Shown one piece after another: positions 37,990-46,023 of a stretch of 64,000 bases of DNA. The stretch covers positions 1 to 64,000 of the forward strand of contig DAOTWD010000042.1 of NCBI GenBank assembly GCA_034435975.1, given 5' to 3'. The position numbers and the translations under genes are program-made. How positions within the stretch are numbered: position 1 is the stretch's first letter; every line of letters starts with the position of its first letter. This DNA is from CAKZQX01 sp034435975. GTDB taxonomy: Bacteria; Chloroflexota; Chloroflexia; Chloroflexales; Chloroflexaceae. The notes beneath the pieces are model-generated. The model searched no databases. It saw only the letters and a program-made list of their open reading frames with translations, and was not told where the DNA came from.

Positions 37990-38330
37990 ATAGGTGACAG
38001 GGAACAGGGATCACATCATTTTAACGCAAAGACGCAAAGGGGCGAAGGCGCAGAGATCGTTGGTACCACAATGAGGCATGAGACGCGAGACGCTGCGAAG
38101 AGTTGGAGCATTGGAGCGGCGCAAGCGGCACGAGACAAGGCGAGGCGGTGAGGAGGCGAGGAGGCGAAGCGCGAGATTTTGCACGCGTAGGCGTCTTCCA
38201 GGTCGTGGCCAATAGAGAAGTGAGGAGGCGAGGAGGCGAAGCGCGAGATTTTGCACCACGAAATAGCGTAGGCGCAGCAGCGGTAGATGGCGAGCCGTAG
38301 ACATGATGTGGCATCCCGCGGCTGCGCCCC
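37990..38330. repeat. Repeat-filled gap inside the tup cluster
   Basis: It starts with a GGTGACAGGGAACAGGG motif and a CGCAAAGACGCAAAGG motif (38021-38040). Then come two direct copies of a GAGGAGGCGAGGAGGCGAAG block continuing to GCGCGAGATTTTGCAC (about 38149-38188 and 38221-38259). The end, near 38302-38330, is the inverse of a stretch at 58463-58492. There is no gene; the ORFs here are repeat translations. Confidence 0.6.
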
Positions 38331-38423
38331 TTAGCGGTTCAACGCGCACCGAGACCAGGCAGCGAGGCGAGGATGCGAGGGGTTGAGATCATGGGTCGGT
38401 TAAGTGTGTATGAGGAGAACGGT

Positions 38424-39203
38424 ATGAGCTATCAACGCAGGGTTGCGCCAGTAGCCGATGAACTTGTGCTAGCACCGCAGCCAATCTATCGCGTCGAAGG
38501 AGTGCAACACCGCTATCGCAAGCGCATAGTGCTGGATATTCCGGCACTGGAGGTACAACGGGGCGAGATTCTGGCGCTGGTGGGGCCTTCGGGGGCGGGC
38601 AAGAGTACACTGCTACGCCTGCTGAACTTCCTGGAAGCGCCGACTACGGGCTGTATTCACTTCCAGGGCTATAGCGCCAATGGCAATAGCCGGGTGCCAC
38701 TGGCCCTGCGCCGTCAGGTGACAACGGTGTTTCAGCGCCCGGTGTTGCTCAGTACCACAGTGCTGAACAACGTAGCCTATGGCTTACAGTTGCGGGGAAC
38801 GGCGCACGCCCGGCGTATTGCTACTGATGCACTGGAACAGATCGGTCTGGCACACTTGATCGACAAGCCGGCGCGTACGCTGTCGAGCGGAGAGATGCAG
38901 CGCGTTGCGCTGGCACGGGCGATGGTGATCAAGCCGGAAGTACTCTTACTCGATGAACCAACGGCCAGTCTCGATCCGGCCAACGTACAGCTCATCGAAC
39001 AGGCGATTACCACGATCCATCGCCAGCGAGTTCCCACAATAGTGCTGGTGACGCACAACATCTTTCAGGCCCGCCGCCTGGCAAAACGGATTGCGCTGCT
39101 CATGGAAGGCCGCATCGTTGAAATCGCTGATACTCAGACGTTCTTTGAGGCACCACAGGATAAACGCACAGCTATGTTCACACGGGGAGAGATGGTGTAT
39201 TGA
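38424..39203 (+). CDS. tupC: Tungstate ABC transporter ATP-binding protein
   Basis: A 259-residue ATPase that powers tungstate import. Walker A is GPSGAGKST near residue 56, the Q-loop is TTVFQRP near 100, the signature is LSSGEMQR (a variant of LSGGQ) near 151, Walker B with LLLDEPTASLD near 171, and the switch His in LVTHN near 207. The ATG at 38424 has GAGGAGA just upstream; an in-frame ATG lies 17 codons earlier. The repeat-filled gap after tupB suggests either a long shared mRNA or a separate promoter. Assignment to tungstate rests on its neighbours. Confidence 0.88.
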   Translation: MSYQRRVAPVADELVLAPQPIYRVEGVQHRYRKRIVLDIPALEVQRGEILALVGPSGAGKSTLLRLLNFLEAPTTGCIHFQGYSANGNSRVPLALRRQVTTVFQRPVLLSTTVLNNVAYGLQLRGTAHARRIATDALEQIGLAHLIDKPARTLSSGEMQRVALARAMVIKPEVLLLDEPTASLDPANVQLIEQAITTIHRQRVPTIVLVTHNIFQARRLAKRIALLMEGRIVEIADTQTFFEAPQDKRTAMFTRGEMVY

Positions 39204-39500
39204 GAAGTTCTGTCAGCCTGTTTTTGCAGATTTGAAAACGCATTCATATTACCGCGTATCGAACAGCACGACAACATATACCTCGAAGCCGTTCAGCAGC
39301 TTTACGATCACGGCCTCGCGGTGCTGAAGTACGCCATACCGCGTATATAGAGGCGTTCTTCACCAATAATGACCGCGATGGCACCACGTAGACGTACGAG
39401 GTTGCTTCAGACGAGCTACCGCGTTATCAGGCAGCCTGATTAAAATACCAATTGCTGGTACACATGCACCCGACGCTACGCCAGTTTCTATACAACATCA
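39204..39500. other. Intergenic region, nothing recognised
   Basis: About 300 bases between the convergent tupC and MarR genes. No ORF, repeat or clear terminator stands out. Confidence 0.4.
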
Positions 39501-40010
39501 TTAGCCCCGGCTCAGTTTCGTTGCACCCATCGTATGCGCACACACATTTGCATAGCCAGACTGATCATGAATGCCAGCGAGCAACAGTTGCAGCAAATCC
39601 TCCAGTTGATAGAGTTGCTCAGCACTAAAATGGTTTAAAACACGGGTCATATCTGCGTGGCGTGCCTGTTCCACACGCGCCAGGCGCTCTTCACCGGCTG
39701 GCGTGAGTGCTACCTGCACCACCCGCCGATCATCCGTGTCACGGATACGTCCGACCAGGCCATCTTCAATTAATCGGTCAACAATACCGGTTAAGGTACC
39801 AGCCGACTGCCGGGTCAATTCAGCCAGCTCACTCATACGACAGGTTCGCGCATCACGAATGGCAAACAGCGTTATCATCTGGGGGATAGTGAGGGCAATA
39901 TCGGGGCAATTCAGCGTATGAAAGGATCGTTTATGCCCTTCCCATGTAATTTGACGAATAATATCGTCAATCAATGCGATGTGGGCAGCACGTTCGACTA
40001 TCGTCATCAT
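39501..40010 (-). CDS. MarR-family transcriptional regulator
   Basis: A 169-residue winged-helix protein. The recognition region reads MSELAELTRQSAGTLTGIVDRLIEDGLVGR (about residues 58-87 in pieces), followed by the wing DTDDRRVVQVALTPAG with the Asp-x-Arg motif typical of MarR. It should bind DNA as a dimer and respond to a small phenolic or oxidative ligand. GGAGG stands about eight bases before the ATG. Its targets are unclear: no divergent gene lies close, as the next plus-strand gene is more than 600 bases away. Confidence 0.88.
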   Translation of the reverse strand: MMTIVERAAHIALIDDIIRQITWEGHKRSFHTLNCPDIALTIPQMITLFAIRDARTCRMSELAELTRQSAGTLTGIVDRLIEDGLVGRIRDTDDRRVVQVALTPAGEERLARVEQARHADMTRVLNHFSAEQLYQLEDLLQLLLAGIHDQSGYANVCAHTMGATKLSRG

Positions 40011-40676
40011 AGCCCGTCCCTCCGTAATTCCATATATTATATTATCGAGGCTTTAATAATTTGCAGGTAAGAATGTTTTCTGATCTACTTCATCGTAGCG
40101 TATCCGCACCTACTTGTCAATATGGGAGAAATATTGCCGTGCAATGTCGCTCCTTAAACTCGCTGCCTCTGCTTATATCCATGGATACAACGGATACACC
40201 CCATGGATACAACGTACAAAGACGCAAAGGACACTGGCTTCGAGCGAGCGTGTCACTCCTGAATTATGAGAAAAATCTCAGCGACACTTCAGATAGGCTG
40301 TTGCTGTTTTCGCTCATTCCCAGGCTTTATTTCTCGTTTAGCAGGTTCGATCCGCCCCATTAGAATGGTCAACGTAGGCTATAACAGGGTATTGACAATC
40401 AACCTGATATGTATTACTATGCCTTGAGCCTGTAGCAGTAAAAAAAGGGTTATTCTGCTATCAAGAGTATCATCTGGCTATCATGTGGAGCAACGACATT
40501 CAGTGCCGATACGAAGCTGATATGTTGTCTGGTGTCTATGTCCAGATGGTTCGTTCCGTGATATACGTTCACTTGCCCAATCACATCAAAGAACCAGAAT
40601 CGTGCCCTGGTGCATGGGTTTATCGGTGCCGTTTCCCGACATGACTGCGGGATATAGTAGGAAAATGGAGTGCTCC
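40011..40676. other. Intergenic region with a CGCAAAG repeat
   Basis: About 660 bases without a credible gene. ATGGATACAACG occurs twice near 40180-40215, next to an ACAAAGACGCAAAGG copy (40216-40230) of the dispersed repeat. It probably carries the promoters of the flanking genes. Confidence 0.4.
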
Positions 40677-42347
40677 ATGCTTGAGCAACAACGTAGAAAC
40701 TTGCTGTCACCTGTCCGTAATGACCTTGATTTTTTGCAACAGCGTGCAAGCCATCAACACAACCGCTTTCGGCAATCCCACCAGCTATTGAATCGTGTCT
40801 ATCGCCCGGTTATTTCCACTACTCGTGCCGCTCTGGATAATATCACTCGGCTCCCATCACGGTATGTTTTGCACATTGTTATTATCCTCGTTGTACCACT
40901 GGCGCTCCTGTTCAGTCCTATGCTGAGGACGCGCCCGGCTTTCGAGCCCGTGATGCCATCCACGCCCCTTGACAGTACGCTTACCGGTATCGGCCCTATT
41001 AATATACCTGAGCAACGCGATGCCGGTGGTATGCGTATTGGCGACCCACCTCTGCTCGACGTAGATGCCTTGCCAATGCCGCTTTCCTTGACCTCCCGCA
41101 GTGAGGCGCTCGCACCAGTTATGGTTCCTGCTACCATTTCCGGCGAAGGAGTGAAGTTGCGTGATGGCCCGGGTCTTGAATACGATGATGTTGCCACAAT
41201 AACTGATGGTACCTCCGTTCAGGTTATTGGGCGCCATGGTGATTGGTTTCGGGTACGCGAACATGCAGGGGCAACGGTGTATTGGGTAGCGGGCGAATGG
41301 CTCTCACTGCCAGAAGCAGCCATCTATACCCTTTTTGAAGTTCCGGAAAGCGAGATTCCTCCGCCACCTCCCCCCAGAGTAGGCACGGTACGCGAGCATA
41401 ACCTCAACTTGCGTGATGGCCCGGGTACCAACTATGTCTCGATGGCCAGACTCGAAGCGGGACAGGAGTTCTCCCTGGTTGAACAGTATCAAGGGTGGAT
41501 GCATATTGCGAACAATGACTTCAACGGCTGGGTTAGCACCGAGTTTCTGGAGATTGGCGATGGCATTATGCACCGCGTTCCTACGGCCGAAACAATCCCC
41601 GATCCGAACCCGCCGCTGGTTGGTTTTGTTAATCAAAATCAGGTCAATGCACGCAAAGGTCCTGGTACTGCCTACGAAAAGGTGAGTACTCTGAATGCAG
41701 AAAGCAAAGTTGATCTGTTAGCCCGCCACAAAGACTGGTATCGCGTCCAACTGGCTGATGGTACCCGTGCCTGGGTCTATCAGGAACTGTTGAACGTGAC
41801 CCCGATGGCTCATCGCCGGGTACCTATCACGAACGACATTCCGGCTCTACCAGCACCACCACGTTCGGTCATCCATGGTGCCAGTAGTCAGTATAGTGGC
41901 AGCACTGTAGACCAGGGTGGTGGCAATAGCACAGCTTTCTCGCCAGCACCACCGGTTCGTGCCAGCGGTGATGTTGCCGGGTTAGCTGCGCAATTTGTTG
42001 GCTATCGCTATACCTATGGTGGTTCTAGCCCTGGGAGCGGGTTTGATTGCAGCGGCCTGGTTGCGTATGTCTATCGACAGTATGGCATTCATTTGCCGCA
42101 TAATGCCGCTGCTCAGTATAGTACGGCCTATGGTGCCATGATCGGCGGTATGCAAAACCTGGCACCAGGCGATCTGATGTTCTTTGCCAATACCGGTGGT
42201 GGCCGTGGTATTACGCATGTTTCAATCTACCTGGGTGGAGGACGTATGGTGCATGCAATGATGCCCGGCCTTGGTGTCCAGGTGTCGAGTATCTGGGAGA
42301 ATTACTGGACCAGTCACTACGTCGGTGCCATTCGGCCCTATCGCTAG
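40677..42347 (+). CDS. SH3b-NlpC/P60 cell-wall hydrolase
   Basis: A 556-residue membrane-anchored peptidoglycan hydrolase. One transmembrane segment (about residues 62-80) anchors it. Three bacterial SH3 domains follow (about 155-215, 235-300 and 310-370), each with a LRDGPG or ARKGPG motif. A Ser/Gly/Pro linker leads to a C-terminal NlpC/P60 domain. Its catalytic Cys458 is in FDCSGLV and His514 in ITHVSIYLG, so it should be active against cell-wall peptides. Start ATG at 40677 has GGAG seven bases upstream; an ATG four codons earlier is also possible. Confidence 0.9.
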   Translation: MLEQQRRNLLSPVRNDLDFLQQRASHQHNRFRQSHQLLNRVYRPVISTTRAALDNITRLPSRYVLHIVIILVVPLALLFSPMLRTRPAFEPVMPSTPLDSTLTGIGPINIPEQRDAGGMRIGDPPLLDVDALPMPLSLTSRSEALAPVMVPATISGEGVKLRDGPGLEYDDVATITDGTSVQVIGRHGDWFRVREHAGATVYWVAGEWLSLPEAAIYTLFEVPESEIPPPPPPRVGTVREHNLNLRDGPGTNYVSMARLEAGQEFSLVEQYQGWMHIANNDFNGWVSTEFLEIGDGIMHRVPTAETIPDPNPPLVGFVNQNQVNARKGPGTAYEKVSTLNAESKVDLLARHKDWYRVQLADGTRAWVYQELLNVTPMAHRRVPITNDIPALPAPPRSVIHGASSQYSGSTVDQGGGNSTAFSPAPPVRASGDVAGLAAQFVGYRYTYGGSSPGSGFDCSGLVAYVYRQYGIHLPHNAAAQYSTAYGAMIGGMQNLAPGDLMFFANTGGGRGITHVSIYLGGGRMVHAMMPGLGVQVSSIWENYWTSHYVGAIRPYR

Positions 42348-42787
42348 GTCACGGTAAGATTGTCGGTCAGGCAGCCATCTAAAAGCTACGATCTCCTGGG
42401 GAGACACCGTGGTGCAAGCTGGTGCAGTGGTATCAACGCAGGAACGTCAGTACCACCTGGCAAGAAGCGAAAAAGCGAGGAGCGAGGAAAGAGAACCCTC
42501 GCTCCTCTCCCCGCTGCACGCGCGCCCCATATCAAAAAACCGACTCGTACAAGCCGTTCTCTCTGCCGTCTTTGTTGTCTCCTCTCCCAGAATCGTGTAC
42601 AATCTAGCCGGTACTATCACACCATGTCAGAAGTTGTCTGAAAAGGGGGGGTGGCCTTGCCCCACACGATCTTCCCTACCCGCCCCACAGCGGAGGGAGG
42701 ATAGAAACAGGGTTTTTGGAGGGCTGCGCCCTCCAAACCGCCCTTTTTAGACAGGCTCTCAGAAGATCCAAACAGAGGAGTGTTTCT
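42348..42787. other. Intergenic region with hairpin and repeat
   Basis: GAGGAGCGAGG (42477-42487) and CCTCGCTCCTC (42497-42507) form a GA-rich hairpin after the hydrolase gene. The stretch GCAGTGGTATCAACGCAG (42424-42441) matches the core of a common cDNA-cloning (SMART) oligonucleotide. An inverted-end repeat fills 42635-42756, just before the nucleotidyltransferase gene. Confidence 0.5.
42635..42756. repeat. Short inverted-end repeat, copy 2
   Basis: The ends TGTCTGAAAAGGG (from 42635) and CCCTTTTTAGACAGGC (42741-42756) are inverted copies. An inner hairpin GGAGGGC-TGC-GCCCTCC lies at 42718-42734. The same ends bound the element at 31018-31085. Confidence 0.6.
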
Positions 42788-43855
42788 ATGAAAGGTCTGG
42801 TTTTAAGCGGTGGCAAAGGTACCCGCCTGCGTCCTATCACGTATACCAGTGCCAAACAACTCGTACCTGTCGCCAACAAGCCAGTCCTGTTCCGTGTGAT
42901 CGAGGCCATCCGCGATGCCGGTATCACAGAGATTGGGATTGTGATCGGTGATACTGGCGATGAGATCCGTACTGCTGTTGGCAATGGGCGACGTTGGGGT
43001 GTGCAGACGGTTTTTATTGAACAGCCCGAACCTCTGGGACTCGCCCACGCGGTAAAAATTAGCCGCGATTTTCTGGGCGATGACCGCTTTGTGATGTTCT
43101 TGGGAGATAACTGTATTCAGGGTGGCATTAGCCCGCTGATCCAGCAATTCAGTTACAGTGACTATAACGCTCAGATCGTGCTCAAGCAAGTGAACGACCC
43201 GCGCCAGTTTGGGGTAGCAGAATTGGACGAAGATCGGCGCATTGTACGCCTGGTCGAGAAACCACGTGAACCACGGAGCAACCTGGCGCTGGTTGGCATT
43301 TATATGTTCGATGCCCATGTATGGGAAGCTGTCGAGTCCATTCGCCCCTCAGCACGCGGAGAACTGGAAATAACCGATGCTATCTCCTGGCTGGTACATA
43401 ATCACTACCGTGTCTTCCCCTATATTCACGAAGGCTGGTGGATTGATACCGGTAAAAAAGATGACTTGCTTGAAGCGAATCGACTGGTACTGGAAGAGCT
43501 AGAGCCCGCTATTCATGGCTACGTCAGCCGTGACTCGCAGCTCATCGGACGGGTGATCATCGAGTCAGGTGCTGAGGTAATGAACAGTACCATCCGCGGC
43601 CCGGCGATTATTGGCGAACATTCGCGTATTCTCAACTCCTATATTGGCCCGTTTACGTCGATCTATCATCATTGCTTAGTGGAAGAGAGCGAAGTGGAGC
43701 ATAGCATTGTCCTCGAACACAGTAGCATTCGTAACCTGCCACACCGTCTGGAAGATAGTTTGATCGGGCGTAATGTCGAGATTATCCGTAGTCCCCTCCG
43801 GCCCAAGGCATATCGCATGATGCTGGGCGACAATAGTTCGGTCGGTGTCCTATAA
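42788..43855 (+). CDS. Glucose-1-phosphate thymidylyltransferase (long form)
   Basis: Activates glucose-1-phosphate with dTTP (or a related nucleotide) to dTDP-glucose, the entry to deoxysugar and cell-surface polysaccharide synthesis. The 355-residue length with a C-terminal left-handed beta-helix (about 250-345) fits the long RmlA-like class. GGKGTRLRP is at residues 9-17, the nucleotide and metal-binding GDN near 110, and VEKP near 158. GAGGAG stands about eight bases before the ATG. No other rml genes lie nearby, so its product pathway cannot be told. Confidence 0.9.
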   Translation: MKGLVLSGGKGTRLRPITYTSAKQLVPVANKPVLFRVIEAIRDAGITEIGIVIGDTGDEIRTAVGNGRRWGVQTVFIEQPEPLGLAHAVKISRDFLGDDRFVMFLGDNCIQGGISPLIQQFSYSDYNAQIVLKQVNDPRQFGVAELDEDRRIVRLVEKPREPRSNLALVGIYMFDAHVWEAVESIRPSARGELEITDAISWLVHNHYRVFPYIHEGWWIDTGKKDDLLEANRLVLEELEPAIHGYVSRDSQLIGRVIIESGAEVMNSTIRGPAIIGEHSRILNSYIGPFTSIYHHCLVEESEVEHSIVLEHSSIRNLPHRLEDSLIGRNVEIIRSPLRPKAYRMMLGDNSSVGVL

Positions 43856-43985
43856 ATAAATGTCTCTGGAAGTCGTGTCAGATACGTGTTGTGACGGCTC
43901 TCAGGGCTTAAGCACCTGTTACTATCGGGAACTGCCGCCGCAAAGACGAATGAGGGAAGCGAAGTGAGGGGAGAGGAGTGAGGAA

Positions 43986-44025
43986 AGCTCAGAGGAGCGA
44001 AGGTTCTCTCTCCTCTGGGCTTTAT
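43986..44025 (+). terminator. Terminator-like hairpin after the nucleotidyltransferase gene
   Basis: AGCTCAGAGGAG (43986-43997) pairs with CTCCTCTGGGCT (44010-44021), with one G:T pair, and TTAT follows. It lies between convergent genes and probably ends the plus-strand transcript. Confidence 0.55.
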
Positions 44026-44064
44026 GGGCTATTTCTGTAAAGATAAAAATGACTGCAACGCTTA

Positions 44065-46023
44065 TCAGCGAGCTACTATGGGAATATAGAGTCGCCATAC
44101 TTCTGGCAACACAATCAACCGCACTGTTACATTCTGTGTGCCACCATTACTATTAATATGCAGTATACCCTCGTGAACACCGGTAGCTAACCCGGTTGGA
44201 TTAGCCTGCAACGTCAACCCACTCTGCCAACCCCGCCCCACTGCGGACACAGGTTGCAGCCAGGCGACATTGCTGCTGGCACTCCAGCTAATCTCTCCAG
44301 CACCGAGGTTACGAATCACCAGCGTGGATATACGTGGCGCATCATCGGCAGCCGCCAGCAATGTCAACACCTGGGGCTGCACCTCCAGCACTGGCGGTAG
44401 TCCCTGTCGCAAGTAGACCGGTTCCTCACTAACTGTAAAGCGGGCCATCCCGGACTCGGCGGTGAAGGCGAGGTGCTGCCCTCCCAGCGTGACCAGTGTG
44501 GAGTTATGGCCAGCTTCAAGCGGCAGACTGATCACCTCAGTTCCACCATTCCGCCATAAAACATCAACCAGCACCCTATCTGGGCGTTGAAAGCGGAAAT
44601 GATAGCGATCCACCGGGTGATGGTGTTGCTGGGCATCATAGGCGAATGTATGCAATATACCTGGCCCTACATAGGCTGCTCCTGCTAGTTGCCGGGTGAG
44701 ATTGGCATAGGCATAATAGGCCTGTTTGGGCCGATAGTTCTCACGCTTTGGATACACAATGCTGGCAGCTTGCCAGAAATCACGACGAGTATCAACAAAT
44801 TTATCTGCAAGCTGAAAATAACTCACATGTTGGACACCTGCCGCCAGCGCAATCACATACGTACGCACGAGATAGTTTGCCTGCTCGGCCTCGGTCTTGC
44901 CAATCGTCGTTGCCGCCAAGTGTGGATAAGCGGGTGTCACCAGGCGATAATCAGGTACCACCCGTGGTGTGTCTGATTGTGGCCCCTGGGCCACACCGCC
45001 TGGATAGGGGCTGCAATACGACTCAGCCGGATTACAGGTTGACCAGCCGACCTCACTGATCCAGATAGGGCGCAATCTCCCACCATAAAAGCGGGTGCGA
45101 GACGCCACCCAGTCGCGGCTGGTTGCGATACGGCCCCATAGGGTTACTTGCGATAAAATGCCCGGTTGATCCGGGGCAACATCAGGCAGATAGGGGTGAA
45201 TTGCCAGGGCATCAAACGCATACCATGCCTCAGGAACAGCCGCCAGCGCTGCATCGAGAAAGCGCAACCCATCACTATGCCCAATCGTGTTGGCCCAGTG
45301 TCCATCCAGCACATACAGGCCGCCGGTCAGCACAATCGCGGTCGGGTCAGCCGCTTTGACCGCAGCATAGCCCGCCTGAAGCAATGCGCCATACTCAGCC
45401 GGTGTACCCGGCCAGGTTTCCCAGGCGTTGGGTTCGTTCCAGATTTGCCAGACGGCTACGCGGGGCGAACCAGGTGCATCACGGTAGCCGTCACCGTTAT
45501 AGCGCTCGACCATGGCATACACATAGTCGGCAAAATCTTGAACATTGGACGGTGGACACCAGTAGTCTTCGGCATAGACACCAGCGGCCGCATAGCGCTG
45601 GGTACGTTCTTCACAGTCCGCCACACGCGCCCAGGCAGGAGTCGTCAGCAGCATGCCAATAATCCCATAACCCGCTTCCGCCAGTTGCCGTAGGCGGCGA
45701 TCAAAATAGCGCCAGTCCCAGCGATTCTTACCGCGCCGCTCCAGATTGCCCCAGCTTAACTCTTCGCGTGCCCACTCAACCCCGGCTGCCCGCCCCAGCG
45801 CGATCAGTGTGGCAATACCATCATCACCATCGTTGCTGATGCGCTCCAGCCCGGTGATGTAGGTATTCATCCCAAAAAAGCTGATCTGATCAGGCTGGGC
45901 TGACAGCAGTGACGCAGAAAATGACGCCGGCACAGACAACGACGGTACGGTCGGCGCAGTAATGAGCACCAGCACCAGCACTGTTGTGTAGAAGCGGATG
46001 ATCCACTGCATACCTCGTGTCAT
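44065..46023 (-). CDS. Secreted clan GH-A glycoside hydrolase with BACON-like domain
   Basis: A 652-residue exported protein with a signal peptide (about residues 1-30). The TIM-barrel catalytic part (about 45-420) has the acid/base Glu197 in QIWNEPNAW and the nucleophile Glu324 in ISEVGWS, the pattern of clan A hydrolases such as GH5 or GH39. The substrate is probably a beta-linked glycan, not identifiable further. A C-terminal beta-sandwich (about 545-640, ISWSASSNVAWLQP) looks like a BACON domain, and the protein ends WRLYIPIVAR. Its ATG overlaps the polX stop by four bases (ATGA), so it is translationally coupled to a DNA repair gene, an odd pairing. Confidence 0.85.
   Translation of the reverse strand: MTRGMQWIIRFYTTVLVLVLITAPTVPSLSVPASFSASLLSAQPDQISFFGMNTYITGLERISNDGDDGIATLIALGRAAGVEWAREELSWGNLERRGKNRWDWRYFDRRLRQLAEAGYGIIGMLLTTPAWARVADCEERTQRYAAAGVYAEDYWCPPSNVQDFADYVYAMVERYNGDGYRDAPGSPRVAVWQIWNEPNAWETWPGTPAEYGALLQAGYAAVKAADPTAIVLTGGLYVLDGHWANTIGHSDGLRFLDAALAAVPEAWYAFDALAIHPYLPDVAPDQPGILSQVTLWGRIATSRDWVASRTRFYGGRLRPIWISEVGWSTCNPAESYCSPYPGGVAQGPQSDTPRVVPDYRLVTPAYPHLAATTIGKTEAEQANYLVRTYVIALAAGVQHVSYFQLADKFVDTRRDFWQAASIVYPKRENYRPKQAYYAYANLTRQLAGAAYVGPGILHTFAYDAQQHHHPVDRYHFRFQRPDRVLVDVLWRNGGTEVISLPLEAGHNSTLVTLGGQHLAFTAESGMARFTVSEEPVYLRQGLPPVLEVQPQVLTLLAAADDAPRISTLVIRNLGAGEISWSASSNVAWLQPVSAVGRGWQSGLTLQANPTGLATGVHEGILHINSNGGTQNVTVRLIVLPEVWRLYIPIVAR

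Noticed and set aside
38011..38349. Overlapping ORFs between tupB and tupC
   Set aside because: They translate the direct repeats and CGCAAAG-type repeat; the amino-acid repeats follow the DNA repeats and no start has a ribosome site.
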